Shown in pieces: positions 44,821-58,115 of a DNA stretch of 64,000 bases. Each line of letters starts with the position of its first letter. Positions within the stretch are counted from its first letter, which is position 1. A program made the translations under genes and the position numbers. A model generated the notes under the pieces. The model had not been told where the DNA came from, did no database searches, and worked only from the letters and a program-made list of their open reading frames with translations. The stretch comes from Paragyromitra xinjiangensis (taxonomy: Eukaryota > Ascomycota > Pezizomycetes > Pezizales > Discinaceae), in contig JBCAMK010000001.1 in NCBI GenBank assembly GCA_038503065.1, forward strand, positions 2,418,001 to 2,482,000, in the 5' to 3' direction.

Positions 44821-47800
44821 TTAAAAACTCGCACTCGCAGACGACATCTTCTGAAGTTCCCTGATGTCTCCATCGACATCTTCAAATGCTTCCAATGCCT
44901 TGGTAGCAACATCATTTCTATTCCAGAGAGTTCTAGCTTTCCATATAGCGTCCATCATTGCCGCATTGACTTGCTCGAGCTGCTCCACGGAGTAGCCAGA
45001 TGTACCTTCGCAGAGTCTATGATGAATGCTTCTGATATGAACTTCGTCAATGATGAGCTTAGGCGGTCTGGGCGCTGGTAATTCAAACAATGGTGCAGTG
45101 TAGCCATGAGATGCCTGCGATAGGCTGTTGGCTTGCGACCCAGCAGAGTAACGAGGTGTCGACTGTGAACCCAGCACGGACTGGCTGCTATGGGCATCAG
45201 ACGACGATGAAGGAACAACTAACACTATTAGAGACGTACTCTCCACATAAGGATAGAAAGTATATGGAATTACCTTGAGTATCAGGAAGTTGTGAGTCAC
45301 CTGCAACTTCAAAATCAGGAAAGATTGGTCGGACTGGTTGGAGTGGTGGCACGTTGAGAATTGTGTTAAATAGGTTGCTGTTACGGGTACCATTGCTATT
45401 ACTATGCGTGTCCGATCTCGGTTGCGAATTAAAGTTCGTTCCATCGCTCGTTCTTTTTCCAGATGTAGTTGTCGAAGCATAATTAGCGATAACGCCACCG
45501 CTAGCTGCACTGAATGGTGTTACTCCAACAGACGCCCCAGGCATAGACGACATTTGCGTCATCTGCGTAGGCGCCCTGCTAGCTTGGCCACTCTGCAACT
45601 GGCTTGGAGAGGGTGACCACGGCGAGTCCATATGTATATGGGAATTCATGTGCGAATAAGGCGTCTGGAACCCGCTCGGGTGGTCACTGGACTGTGATTC
45701 GTGTGGAGTATGATGAACTACAGCACCAGACTGGAATTCGTTTTGTATCTGCGGCGGATTGATTCCATTTGAGAACGACCCATTATTACTTGGGCTTCCG
45801 CGAGAACCCGTCTTGGACTTTGCAGGGCTCCCGTTACTCTCGCGATTAGCTGATAATGCCACTTCCCCCGCAACTTCACGAGCATCTTCTAATGCCTTGG
45901 CCTTCCGCTCCATTTTCGCGCGCTTATCTGCCTTTTTCTTCTCCTGGCGTCGATACATATCTTCGCACTGGGCAAGGAAGCCGACGTCCATTTCAATATC
46001 CGCAACAAAGACCTCTGCATTTGTGAGCATCTCGTTCGCCTTCATCTTGCGATCTTTATCGCCGCTAATGTCCGCATCGTATCGTATATTTTCTAGATCC
46101 TGAAGAAACTGCTTCGGGGTACAATAGTAACCATTTGACAGTCTCTCTTCAATAACGTCGATATCCAAATTATAGTACGTCTTATCACCAAACATATCTT
46201 GAACTCTGCATTGCCCGTCGGCCTCGTCATAATAAATCCGGAATCGTTCATTGATTGGCTGCGGAATATCTGATGTGACTATCTCAACTTCAGGCGGCGG
46301 AGGAGGATCCAAGAGATGCTTAATAAGATCGTACTCGATAACTGGTTTTTTGAAACGACGGTACTTTTGTTTAATCGCCTCCATCAGCTGATTCAGTCTC
46401 AGTTTAAGCCAATTTTTAATCTGTCGGTCTTTTTGTTCCTGCGCTTTAATCTCCTCCTTGGTCATTTCGCGAGGTGGTGGTGGAGCAACACGCTCGAGTT
46501 CTTCCAAAACCCTCTTCTTACGGTTGGCAGGATCAGGAGGAAAGTCCGTAGGCTTTTTACGGATATGCGAGATCACACCATCAAAGTACTTAGATCGTTG
46601 ATCCTGAAAACTACCATTAGTACGTTACCATAGGCAAGGAAACAAAACAAGTACAAACCTTATCAGGCTTGACAAGATCAAAGCGATCCTTTCGTGAATA
46701 TGTGAAAAAGTCTTGCAAAATAGTGGGCTCCAGCTCCGAATCAGGACGTTCAGTGACACCCAGAAGAAGAATAGGCTCATTAGCGGGAATGCTCTGAAGT
46801 AGGCCTTTAAAGGTAGACAAAGCCTGCTGCGTGAGCGAGCTGTACCACACATCGATTTCAGGGACGAAAATAACACTAGGTTTTCGCCGTTTAACCTCGA
46901 CAAAGGACTGAACAATAGCTGCTTCCATAGATTTCGTTGCATCACCCATCAAGGTTGCAAGATCAAATGATTGAACATGAACTTTCTCAAAATGGTGTAA
47001 AATGGCCGCAGCGATATAATGCTGACCCATGCCAGCAGGCCCATGGACAAGCAACCTTGGGCGGAAAACCCGCGCGCTCTCGAAGTCTATCACAAACTAG
47101 GTTAGCAAAAATGTAACAAGCTACGCAGGCGTTACCAATTAACCTTGCATCATGCGCTCCCGCTCAAATCCCCCATCAGCACCACTATCGTCTTCTAACA
47201 ATGCCTCCTCGAAAACAGTCAATCGCTTCCGCTCGGGTAAGATCGATTTAAGAGTCTCCTTAATCAACTCCAGCTGCGTTGAGAGCAGTGGCTCAATGTG
47301 TCTCGGCAGCGGTGATGCCCCTGAGGACGACGACCGCTCAGATGAAGGAATCATATCTAGGAAACTTAGCAACTTATCCACTAACATAAGCGTGAACGCG
47401 AACGCGAAAATACTTACTCTTGAGCGACATCATGAAATCTCGGGCAGTGACCGCGATGGAATGTTCATCGACCTTCAATTTCTCAGCTGTCATATAGATT
47501 TGCGGGTATGTCCTCTGGACAGCATTCAAAGCAGCCTCGGTACACAACGCCTATTCCAGTCAGCGACAACCCACCCAGTAGACCACTATAGTTTAACATA
47601 CCCTCAGATCAGCACCACCATATCCCTTAGTCAGCTCCGCCAACTGATCCTTGAATGAATTTTCCAAAGGTGGTTCCCATCCTTTTGTGTGGATGTCAAT
47701 GATCTTCCTCCTTGCCTCGGTTGACGGAAGTGGAAAGTAAAACTCTCGGTCGAATCTACCAGGCCGCCGAAGTGCCGGATCAATTGCGTCCGGTCGATTA

Positions 47801-50392
47801 GTAGCCCCAATAACTACAACCTGACCTCTCCCATCCATACCATCCATTAGGGCAAGCAAGGTCGAAACGATAGATGCATGGATCTGTTCCTGTTTACTAG
47901 AACGAACAGGTGCAAGACCTAAATAAGAAATGATTAGATATTACGCCCCTGAAAGTAGATAAGGGAATAATACCATCAATTTCGTCGAAGAATATAATAC
48001 TCGGCTGGTTATTCTTTGCCTCTTCAAACAACAGCCTCAATTGCCTCTCAGCTTCACCAACCCATTTACTAAGACAATCGGCTCCCTTCCTCATGTAAAA
48101 AGTAACTTTCCTACTCTCGGAACTACAGCTCGCTGCCAAAGCCCTAGCCATCAAAGTTTTACCAGTACCAGGAGGCCCATAAAACAAGACACCACGGGGA
48201 GGAGTCATATTCTTGGCCGCAAAAATCTCTGGATAGGACAAAGGCAGTTGAACCATTTCCTTGAGCAGATGAATCTTATCATCCAGACCTCCAACGCTAT
48301 CAAAGGTGATATCTGTAGCTACACCTAGAGGGTCCGCATCTGCAAGGGTTTGCTTCGCAGGTTTCGTGACTTTTCCAAGATTCGCTGGGGTTCCTTGGAG
48401 GGGATCCATATTATTGTGTGTCTGAGCTACTGAAGGGAGTAGCCCAGGAGTCATACCCATGCCCCCACCAATACCAGCCATTCCGGAAACACCCCCAACA
48501 CCACTGGGCTTTTGCATTCGGTCATCATCCGAACTATCAGAGTCGATATCCTGAGGCATATTACTGAATTTTCCAGGCCGACCAAACAAGGGTATAGGAC
48601 CCCCTCCTCCCCCAAAGGGGCCAAAAGTATCGAAAAGCGATTTCCCCGGTTGAGAGACTGTCCCAGCACGCCTTCTTGAAGGAGTCGAGGCACCCCCTTC
48701 AGGTTCATCAAAGAGGGTTTTGTTTTCTGGCCGCAAGATCCGGTAATCAACAGGCTGTGCTCGTCGCCTTAAAGTTCTATCAGGGACTTCTTCGTTTCCA
48801 GATGGCCCAGAACCTCTTAATGGCCGTCGTCGTTTAGGTGATGGTCTCAAGTCTTCAAGCTCTTCTGCTGCCTCCAATTGTTCGGCTTGACTAACCTGCT
48901 CGTGATCTGATGAGTCCAGTCGTCGCTTACTACTCCTTAATTGAGAACCTGCTGCTGGACGTTTCCCTTGGCTCCTCCCACGTCTTGAAGTATTGACTTC
49001 GGAGTAATCCTCATCCTCGTCATCAACTACAAACGTTTGGGCCGATCTTGGTGGCTTTGAAGGGGAACCACCATCCGAAGACATTTCCTCGCCACTTCCC
49101 TCATCTTCATCCTCGCGATACTCGTCCCCATCACTTTCCCCTCCAGCCTTTCGGCTGTCTCCTCGAGTGCTTTTCCTCAAGCGTCCAAGGCGATTCGCAC
49201 GTTTTGACGGTGACTCTTTGAGCTTATCCGCGCTCAGACTAAGTGCACGTTCTTTGTCGGCAGCGGATCTAGTGGTCCTAGGAGAGGCTGTAGATTCACG
49301 ACGTGTGCCGCCTCCTATACTCCTTGTACGAGTCCGCTTACTCGGCAAATCATCCTCATCCTCATCTGCTTCATGGCCTGCATCAAGGTCCCCCTGCACA
49401 CTCTCCTCTTCCCCAGGTGCATCCATATCTTCATCTGCCTCAATGGCGTCTGTAGCAGGGATCTCCTCGACAATTTCCATGGGTACGTCGTGATCCAGAT
49501 CATCCCTGGCATTTTCGTTTAAAATTTCGTCATGACCACCGTCTATCTCTGCAGACGGCTCCTCTTCCTCTTTCTTGTAAGACCCATTGCTCGACGCATG
49601 TGTCTTGGTTATCTCCAACGAGCTCTCTCCTTCCTCCATAATCGCTTCTTCATGACCCCCCATGATGATCTCCGCATGCTTCCCTGAGGTTGTAAGCTGA
49701 GCAAGCGGTTCATCGATATGACCCAACCGACTACTCCTCCTCGTCATCAACCCAGTACCAATCAGCGGGGGTCCAACGCTTCCTCCACGAGTGCCGGCGG
49801 TCTTTATAGGTACTTTTCCTCCGGTAGTAGGGCGAGTTATAGCATTCGCAGACGCAGCTCTAGCGGATCGACGAGCGGGCGGGTTCGGAAGATCGACGTG
49901 ACCTGAGCCAACTTGGGCTTTGCCCACTCTTAGCTTTATGACTAGCTTCCTCTTCGAGGGAGCTTCGGTTTTGATGCCTTTTTTCGAGGACTTTGATTTC
50001 CTCCCCTGTCGATCTTCATCCTCATTATCCTCATCATCATCATCCTGCTCAACCTCATCCGTATCGTCTTCGACGTAGTTGGCCGTTTTGGATTTCCGTG
50101 CGCTTCGTAATGGTCTACCTGAGGGTCCCATCTCAACTACTTCGTCTTCCTGCTCCAAGTAGTCTTCTTCTTCATCTATAGAGATATCTTCTTCATCGCT
50201 CTCGTATTGATCTCCTCGTTTTCGTCCACCGGGTGCTTTCTTCCTTCCCTTAGCGATGGGTTTCGATTTGCGTGCGTGTCTAGGGGATGGAGCATCACTG
50301 AAGTTCTCGTCGCTGGAATCTGAAGCTAGCGGGTCGTCCTTTTGACGCTTCCGTTTCCGTACTGGGGCGTGGCCTGGAGTACGGTACGGCAT
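44821..50392 (-). CDS. YTA7: YTA7/ATAD2-type AAA ATPase with bromodomain-like region
   Basis: A 1745-residue nuclear AAA protein that regulates nucleosome density. Seven exons: 50392-47974, 47918-47602, 47550-47418, 47356-47144, 47086-46659, 46603-45274 and 45218-44821. The first ~650 residues are acidic and Ser-rich. AAA1 has Walker A GPPGTGKT (about 739-746), Walker B IIFFDEIDG (about 799-807), GATNRPDAIDPALRRPGRFD and GYGGADLRALCTEAALNA. AAA2 is degenerate: GPAGMGQHYIAAA lacks the Walker A Lys and IFVPEID replaces the DE pair, matching the inactive second ring of this family. A bromodomain-like part follows (IYYDEADGQCRVQDMFGDKT, YYCTPKQFLQDLENIRYDAD), then a Ser/Gln/Asn-rich tail and a final helical segment. 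The start chosen is MPYRTPGHAPVRKRKRQ. Confidence 0.93.
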
Positions 50393-52410
50393 GCTGGGCG
50401 GGGAGAGTGAGATGGTCAAAGCGGGAGGCAAAAAGCTAAAAACCACAGATTGTAAGTCCTATCTCCAAGATCGAAAGGGCGATGTGTAGAGATAGAGCGG
50501 AACAACCACAGATGAGGCAGATGAGCGGATGGGGCAGAAGTTGAAGGGGGGGGGTTGTGGTGAAGGAGGATGAAAGCTAAAAATAAGAGGGAAGCTAGGA
50601 AGAGAGATGGTGATGCACAATGAACAAAGAACCCAATAACATACGTAAATTATTATAGTACTTGGTTCCCTGCGCGATCTCTTCAGCAAGCGAGCAAGAG
50701 GAGCTCAACGAATGCCCAGCAAGGGCGTGGAGGGCACGTGAGGACGAGAGAGTTAAGGAGAGCAGCAGAATCGAGCAGCAAGCAAGAACAAAACCACAGC
50801 AAGTGCGCCGAATAGCCGGTACGAGCGAGAGCGAGGCTGTATGCGAGTGGCCAAAGGCCGTGAAGGCGCGAGAGGAGGGTCAAAAAAAAAAAAGAGTGCC
50901 TGAGCGCCGGCAGTGTCGGTTTACAAACACACAGTAGAAAATCGCGGAAGATCAATCTGATTATCGATCGCGGGGTGGTCGACGCGTGAAGAGTGGCGAG
51001 ACGAGACACGACAGGACAAGGAAGGGAAGGACCCGCGCGCGACGCAGCTGGGGGGGGAGAAAAAAATAAAAACAACAGGAGAGCCGACGGCGAACGCAGA
51101 CCAACGACCAAAGAATGGGATCCTTCTATTATTGCTGGTAAGGAACGCAGGAAGAGGGCCGCCGCGTAAATAATGCAGAAGGGGCTGGGCGGAACGACAG
51201 GAGAGAAGAACCAACTCCCTGTATACAGGGGCAAGGGGCAAACTTCAAATAATTCGTCTCCGTCGCGAGAGTTCGTCTCTTTGTCTGTGGTTTCCTGTAG
51301 CTTTCGTTGTTTGCTTCTCCTCTGCTCCTCGTCTCTGTCCCTCTGTCTACTTTGGCGCTGTGTGTCACGATCAAGTGATTCCCGCTGACGACTGCTCGCT
51401 GCTGAGAAAGCCTGAGAGATGCTGGCTGCACAGCCCATCGCCGCTAGATCAGGTGTCAGGCTGGACTAGCCATCTCGAGGATAGCCACTGGTCTTGGCGT
51501 GCATTCCTCACCTAACCCTATGTTTACACCTTGGCATCTCGAGCTTTCTCACCTCACTGCATCTCACTCGTACACGTCTCCCAAATGCAAAATGCCAACA
51601 GCTCAGCGATGAAATACGCCCACGCCGTCCCCAGGACGTAACTAATACATCCAGCAAGCAGTAGAAAAATATAACAATGTCGTGAACAAAAAATTACATC
51701 ACTCGCACTGTCTAAAAAAAATCGTGTTTTTCCCTCTACCGAATCGCGATAAACCCCGAAGCTAAGCTAGAGCACATTCCTTTATTAATCCCGATATTTT
51801 GATTAGGTCTGCTGCTGCAGGTCCCGGTAGAATTGAAAATTTAAGCTTTTTTGGATGCCTAAATTTGCCGGGCGACAGGAACAGGTACACATGTTGGCTT
51901 TCTAAGCCTCACCTGGTTGAGCCAGGCTTGCTCTTCCATTCGCTAATAAATCCTCCCGATATCCCATTTATCGTATTTGCGCCGCTGACGTCTGTTTGGT
52001 CACGTGGCTTGATTGCATCTCACACAAACCCGGCCTTAGCTCACAGCCCTTCCCGACGAACAACTTTCGAATGTCTTGCCTGGCAACAGTTAACCACTTG
52101 AGACAAGGGGACCTTTTATTTCTGTGCCACTAGGTGACTAAATTGTTATCGAAATCCCACACCCGCTTATCGAAAACACTCATCCGATGAAAAAATGGCA
52201 ACTAAGAAACCCACATAAAACATAACCATAAAAATAAAATCCCTATTTTCTGCAATGCAATTCCGTTATCCGCCAATAAACAAAAACGTGATGAGCCAAG
52301 AGTAACAAAAAAAAGCAAACAATCCGACCCCAAAAACGTAAAACACCATAAGCAATCATAATCCCACACAAACACACAAACACAACCCAACAGAAAAATT
52401 ACCGACGACC
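50393..52410. other. Large intergenic region upstream of YTA7
   Basis: 2 kb between the YTA7 start and the stop of the ASPM-type gene. It includes a G-run near 50546-50554 and other purine-rich tracts, plus one minus-strand ORF of unclear status (51100-51438). The 3' flank of the ASPM-type gene is at the right. Confidence 0.45.
51100..51438 (-). CDS. Possible short ORF with MGCxxS acylation motif
   Basis: Starts MGCAASISQAFSAASSRQ and continues into an Arg/Gln/Glu/Asp-rich charged segment (about residues 18-65); further downstream the frame becomes Ser/Phe/Leu-rich and less gene-like. Gly2, Cys3 and Ser6 form the consensus for N-myristoylation plus palmitoylation, as in membrane-anchored signalling proteins. 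I recognise no family and found no clear exon partner, so it may be a first exon, a short lineage-specific protein or chance. The end coordinate is arbitrary within a longer open frame that runs to 50683. Confidence 0.25.
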
Positions 52411-55400
52411 TTAGCTCTGCAGAGCAGCTACAACCTCTTCCAGAGCGCTAGCCTTCATTAATTCTGCCTTTCTGTTACCACCGCCTCTCGTCATAGCCTT
52501 CTTCTCACTATCCGCCTTTATCATCTTCGTAACGGCGCTCAACTTCTCCATCCACTTCTTCCTCGCCACAAGTCTTTGACGAGCACTTTCGTTAACCGCA
52601 GCTCGCCTAAATATGTCGGCGATATTGAGAAAAATCTCCGATTGAGGTGTATTAGCAGGCGCTGACTTTAAGCACTCGACAACGTCCAAGAGTATTGTGA
52701 ATATGTCCTTGGGGACTGTGGCCTGGCTCGGTTGCCCAGAAACAGTTCTTTTTACGACTCGTAAAGGTGGTTTTGCGAGGGTCTCAATTGCCCTTGAGGA
52801 CTGCGATATATTGGAGAGAATGTTAATTCCTAGAGCGAGGTTACGAGTGACGGCCGATGCAACTGATTTCTGCATCTGTTTGATCGATGCTTCGATGTTT
52901 GAAAGGAGTGTTGCCATGACGGCGTCATTCTCAACAACCATCACCGCGCACTCTCTTGAATATCGGGTTGCGAGATCTGTACGAACAAATCGTTAGAAAT
53001 ATTTAGTAGGATAAAATTATTGAGAGTGTGTGTACCCAGTTGCATAATCCCCCTCCCATACCCAGCACTTGTCTTCACTAGCTCGCACCCTTTCCTCGCT
53101 CTGCCACGCAGTCGTTCATCATCCGCAACCTGAACCGCTGCAGCCTTGAGTACTCTCCGTCGCGCAATCCGAACTCTGGCGTTCGATTCCCGCCTTACTT
53201 TATATCCTCTCCATGCGCTCTGAATCACAACCACCTCACCGAGTATTTTTCGGAGTCGGACTAACCACGCAAATTCCCGCCAGCTCTTCTGGATCAGAGT
53301 GGCCGCTTTACGTCTTCGGGTTGTTTTTATCCAATGTCGCTGTAGAGCGATCGCTTGAGCTCGCATCTCGATAAACTGGTTCCTTTGTTGTCGCATCTCG
53401 ATAGCAGATCGACGAAGTCGCTGGACAGTAAGCGCTGCCCATCGCACCTCAAGGAAATTCAATCTAGCCACCAAACCCGCCCTGTAGGCTCTAAACTGTT
53501 CCTGAATGACCAGAGCTGCCCGTATTTGTGTTTCATGACTTCGTCGTATCAAAACACCCCTAGCAAGGGCTTGAACACCCACCACGGCACGCCTTGCAGC
53601 AAGGAATTCACTCCGGGGAGTTCTCACGGCTGTCTGGTTCCTCCACCACTTCTGAATCCTAACAGTGGCACTCCTTGAAATTAGATAATCCGTCCGAAGC
53701 TCTGTTCCGACCAAGTGATTTCGCCACCATTCCTCCAGGGTTTTCACGGCAATTCTCTGATCCTCTAATCTCTTCCTAACGAGCAAACCCCTAGCGACAG
53801 CTTGGAACCCCATCATAGCTTGTCTAGCGATACCAATCCTCGCTTGAAACCTAGACTCTCTAGTCCATCTCCATCGTCGCTGCACCATGACAATTAAAGC
53901 TCGTGATATCTCGGCTTCCCGGCGAACAAGCACACCACGCATACGCGATTGAATTTTTATCATGCCGTTGACAAGTTTGTTGATCTGGACATGAAGATAC
54001 TGACGATACGCACGCTGAATGGTTATAGCAGCATCGGTGACTCGAGCCCTCGTATTTACTAGATTGGCACATCCGTGGGCGAGTATGAGAAGGTTGATGC
54101 GCTTATGAGACATATGTCGGAAGGCATGAGCACGGTAGGACCGCTGAATTGTCATCGCAGCCCGTTCCTTGACAGACCATTGGAATAGTCTTGAGCATAG
54201 GTATGCTAAACCAGCGACGACAAAATCTTTATCAAACACCCGCTCATGTTTCTGTGAGTCACTGAACAAACCCGCTGTTAAACCGCATATTTTGTTAGCA
54301 TTAGGTGGAAATTATTCAAAATGGATTTTGTGAATCTACCAAAATACGAGCTGCATCCAAGTGCTTTTAACTTCTCAACCAACGGAGCATTTTTCTCCCT
54401 CTTCATATTGACCGGGAAAAACTGTTCATACTCCTCCACAATCTTTCCAAACACCCTTCCATCTGCAAAACTCGTCGTCAAATTTTCCACGCGAAGATCA
54501 TGAATCTCAGCAATAGAGCTTGCCCACTTCGAAAGCAGCTGCACGTGATTTGTCGGCTCCTCGGGTTCGTCGTCCGCAGAGGCCTTTGATGAAAGTAAGC
54601 TGCGATTTGACCGGTACTCGAGTCGCCTAATCTCTTTCTTCACTTCATTCCAGTCCACAAGTAACTCGAGTCCCCATCGGCTGACGACGCCCCACAACAA
54701 GCCGACTGTTTTCTCCCTGAAGCCATCTACAATGTCCTTTGCCGTAACCTTGCCCGGGTTTCCGCCGACAGATTCCAAAGCTGTGATGGCCAATGAAATA
54801 TTATGCAACTTGTGTGTTCTAGTAGAAGCGGGGAGCTTCAGGTTGGATGATAAAGGCCATCGCTGCTGGACGCTCTTTGCTGCTTCAGTTGACCCTGCTG
54901 GGGGTTGGGGGTAAAGAAGGAGTTCAACAACGCGGCAAAAACGGACACCATCCCGCATGTCCACCGCAAGATTAGAAATTTCATATTCATACTCCTCCAA
55001 TGGGTGCTGTGAAGTCTCGGGAAGATAATTCAAATGACCCAGTGGCCTCAAAATATCTCCCACAGACGGCAGAAGCAATCTTGATAATTGGTGGAGAATT
55101 GATGCGGAAGATTTATGGGAGGAAGACTGTAAACCTTTAGTGATCACTTCTCGCAGAACTCATTGACAACCATGGACACGAACCTTCATAAATAAGCGCA
55201 ACCTTCCCAGCGCACCCTGAGCTTTAGCTTTATCCATCAACAGAATAAGCATCAAGCTTCGAAGCAGACTCTTCCTCAACAACCAAGCCGGGCTTCCCCA
55301 ATCCTCATTATCACCATGTGAATTATTTGGCTGACCACCTCTACCCCTAGCTGTGTCTTCCGAAGGCGGACATACTAATGCGTCTTCGCACTTTATGACA

Positions 55401-57262
55401 TATCTCTCTAAAAAGACTTCTGCGCACTTCTTCCTCTCTGCAATGTTCTTATACGGAGTGGGGAACATTTCTCTTCCGATAACAACTTCCAGTCCGGCAA
55501 TCAACGCTGATAGATCGTAACACTCGAAGAAAAGAGCTAGGAACCTTCTCCTGACAGCGAGGTCTTCGGCCCAACCCCACCCTTGGCCATTGAGGCCTAC
55601 GCCAGTCCTTTCGAGTTTCGCTGATGAGCTCTTTTCCAACACATCCTTTGGTACTGACAAAGCTCCATATAGCAAACTCGCTTGTAAGCGCTTGAAAAGT
55701 AGAGGGAAAGGCGCCGACGAATATATCCGCAAAAAATCCTTCCTCATTGTTGCATCGGAAGGCTCTGGCGTAGGTGAAAATGAGTCTGACAGAATTGAAT
55801 TGAGCAGTTGGGAGACCGATGACTCCTGGGCCAAAAGCCAAGAGTCCTCGTACATCTCAGTTCTAAATAAATCTTCTTGCAACACGGGATTTAGCTCTTG
55901 CTTAGCTCTTCCACCGCCGAGGTGTCGAAAAGAGGCTCCAGGTGGAAGGAGATCCATTGGGAGAGAAAACGGCGCCAACTCAGCTTCCTCCTCTTTTGAT
56001 AAAGCAGGTGGCGTTGGTGGAAGCTGTAGACCGAGTTTTCGGCGTTTAAGAAGACGAAGCTTATCTGAGGCGACATGTGAGGAGTTTCCAGAGCCCGCCG
56101 TAGATGGTGTAGAACCAGACGAAATGAAAGACATATCTTCCTCATCCAATATCATAGACTCACTACGTCTTTTCAGAGAATCTCGTGCGAATCTTTGCGG
56201 TTGATTGGTCTGCGTGGGGATTGGTCTATCCAGGGGCTTCATCTTCGACTTATCGACGTTTCCACCGCCGACAGCCTTCGGCACGGGAAGAGTTGCTCCT
56301 CCACTAGCGGGCCTCCGATCCATACGCTTCTCGCCGTTTCCAACCATTGAAAGTCCACCAGGGGGGATATTCTCCTTCCCTCCAGAATTCGCGCGGCGGG
56401 AAACTTCAATCCCAGGTTGGTGAAGGGAACGTGATGGCGCTTGAAGGGGTCCTCTCTTAGGAGGTGCAAATAAGGGTTTCTTTTCGAACGCGGGCTTCTT
56501 CTCAATTGGATCCCCCTCAGGCTTTGGTTTGGACTGAGAATTTGAGACATTCCGAGTCTTGTCTCCCAGCATTGTCTTCCTGTTAGCTTGCTCTGGATGT
56601 GTCGACTGTATTGATGTCGGAATGGAAGGGGCAATGGGTAGAGCCTCTTGTTGGTCCTGGGGAACTGCATTTTGGGCTTGAGATTTCCTCGCCGCAAGCA
56701 TTGTACTAATTCTTCGTCGGTTCTTCGTTTCGATTTTCCGTGTTATCCCACTCCCCATTCGACGAGGCTGTTGATGTAACCCTTGACCTCGAATTTGTTG
56801 CTGTGGCTGCAAAGCCGAAATAACATCAATTTGAAAATTCGGTTCGGGAACCCGAATACTCTCACTTGCATCTAACTGTCGTTGTTGATCTGACTGCCGT
56901 TGCTGATCCAACAGCCTTTGCTGATCCGAAAGTCTTTGTTGGTCTGACATCCTTTGTTGGTCCGATTGCCGTTGTTGGTTTTGATTTTGTGATGAAGCCC
57001 ATCCCGTCATTCTCCTTGGGGGTTCATGCAAAACTGCTCGCCGTTTCGCGGCACGGTTTGGGAATAGCTGGAAATCATCGGGCAGGGCCCTAGTATAGTC
57101 GAGGTCTTCAATTTCTTCGTCTGCATCGTCATCGTCGAGAGCTACCAGCGGAAACGAAGTCTGGGGTTGTTGGTTTCCTCGACTGAGACGATATTCGGGC
57201 CGAGAGTTGGAAGAACGGACAGGGCACGGAGTGTCCTCTTCCTCAGCGGAGAAGCGAGGCAT
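52411..57262 (-). CDS. ASPM/Asp-type spindle protein with CH domain and IQ motifs
   Basis: A 1556-residue protein of the abnormal-spindle family, which binds calmodulin and microtubule minus ends at spindle poles. Four exons: 57262-55184, 55126-54340, 54274-53036 and 52976-52411. Order: a disordered N-terminal half with a hexapeptide repeat at about residues 89-131; a helical region; calponin-homology segments at about 700-960 (LAVDMRDGVRFCRVVELLL, VDGFREKTVGLLWGVVSRWG, LLSKWASSIAEIHDL, SFADGRVFGKIVEEYEQFF, LGCSSYFAGLFSDSQ); IQ motifs at about 980-1350 (AAITIQRAYRQYLH, ALVIQEQFRAYRAG, VVVIQSAWRGYKVR); and a helical C-terminus. The order and LLWGVVSRW core fit ASPM rather than IQGAP. Confidence 0.88.
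56873..56998 (-). repeat. 18-bp tandem repeat in the ASPM-type gene
   Basis: About six imperfect 18-bp units encode SDQQRx hexapeptides (QSDQQR, MSDQQR, LSDQQR, LLDQQR, QSDQQR). It lies in the disordered N-terminal region and is likely variable in copy number. Confidence 0.85.
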
Positions 57263-58115
57263 TTAGCAGGTTTGTCGTGAGTTGTGCACGATGCTGGGCG
57301 GACGCGGTTGCTAGATCGCTGGAAGCTGGACAAACAATACTTAAACGAGGTGTAGGAAACGGGGTTGACAAGCTAGTCGTTACCGTAGCAACCTTGGCAG
57401 CAACGAGGTATGCCTTGAATCATGATCATCACTCGCCTTCGCTCTAGAAACCTGAGAGTAATCTAAAATCGTATTTAAAGTTATATATCCATATTTGTCC
57501 GACAGTTTATTGTGCAAGAATTAAAAAGAAAAAACTTATTACAAATTGGAGAGAAACAATAATCAAAAAAAACCCGAGAAAACAGTACCCAAAACCCCAA
57601 GCCCACTTGACGTTTTTAAAAAAATAATCCCAAAAATCCAGTGGAGACGATACATACAGAGAAACCAAACCTCGTTACAAAGATAGCATTGCAAATGGGT
57701 TTAAGCTTCGTTGAGAGGGAAAATGCCACTTTAGAAAAAGACAAGAGAGGAAAGCATGGTTCACTTTGGCTCCTCTCTCGCTCGCCAGGAGCTGGATCCC
57801 AAAGGCCTCAACCTCAGCGAACGACATGCCTTCCCTCGGGGAAAAAAGCGAAAAGAAAAGAAACCCATCAACTGTTTTTCGGGAACAATCAAAGTGGAGA
57901 ATAGAAGCAAATAGAAAAAAAAAGCCCCACCCCGGAACCCTTGTGATTTTCACACCCAACCCGGGAGAGAAATATGGAAAACAAAAAAACACCGATGGAG
58001 AAAAATATGGAAACATCAAGAAATTAAACAGAAAAATCATGTACTCATTACAACCCGCTGAATGCATGACTCGAATGAAAACGCCTCCATATCGTAACAA
58101 ATCTCTGTGAAAATC
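57263..58115. other. Intergenic between the ASPM-type gene and the C2H2 gene
   Basis: Both genes are on the minus strand, so this holds the C2H2 3' UTR and the ASPM promoter. The plus strand is A-rich with many AAAA words. Frames here do not look coding. Confidence 0.5.

Noticed and set aside
50683..51099. Continuation of the MGCAAS frame as a 251-residue protein
   Set aside because: This half is Ser/Phe/Leu-rich, resembles translated non-coding sequence, and overlaps open frames in other phases.
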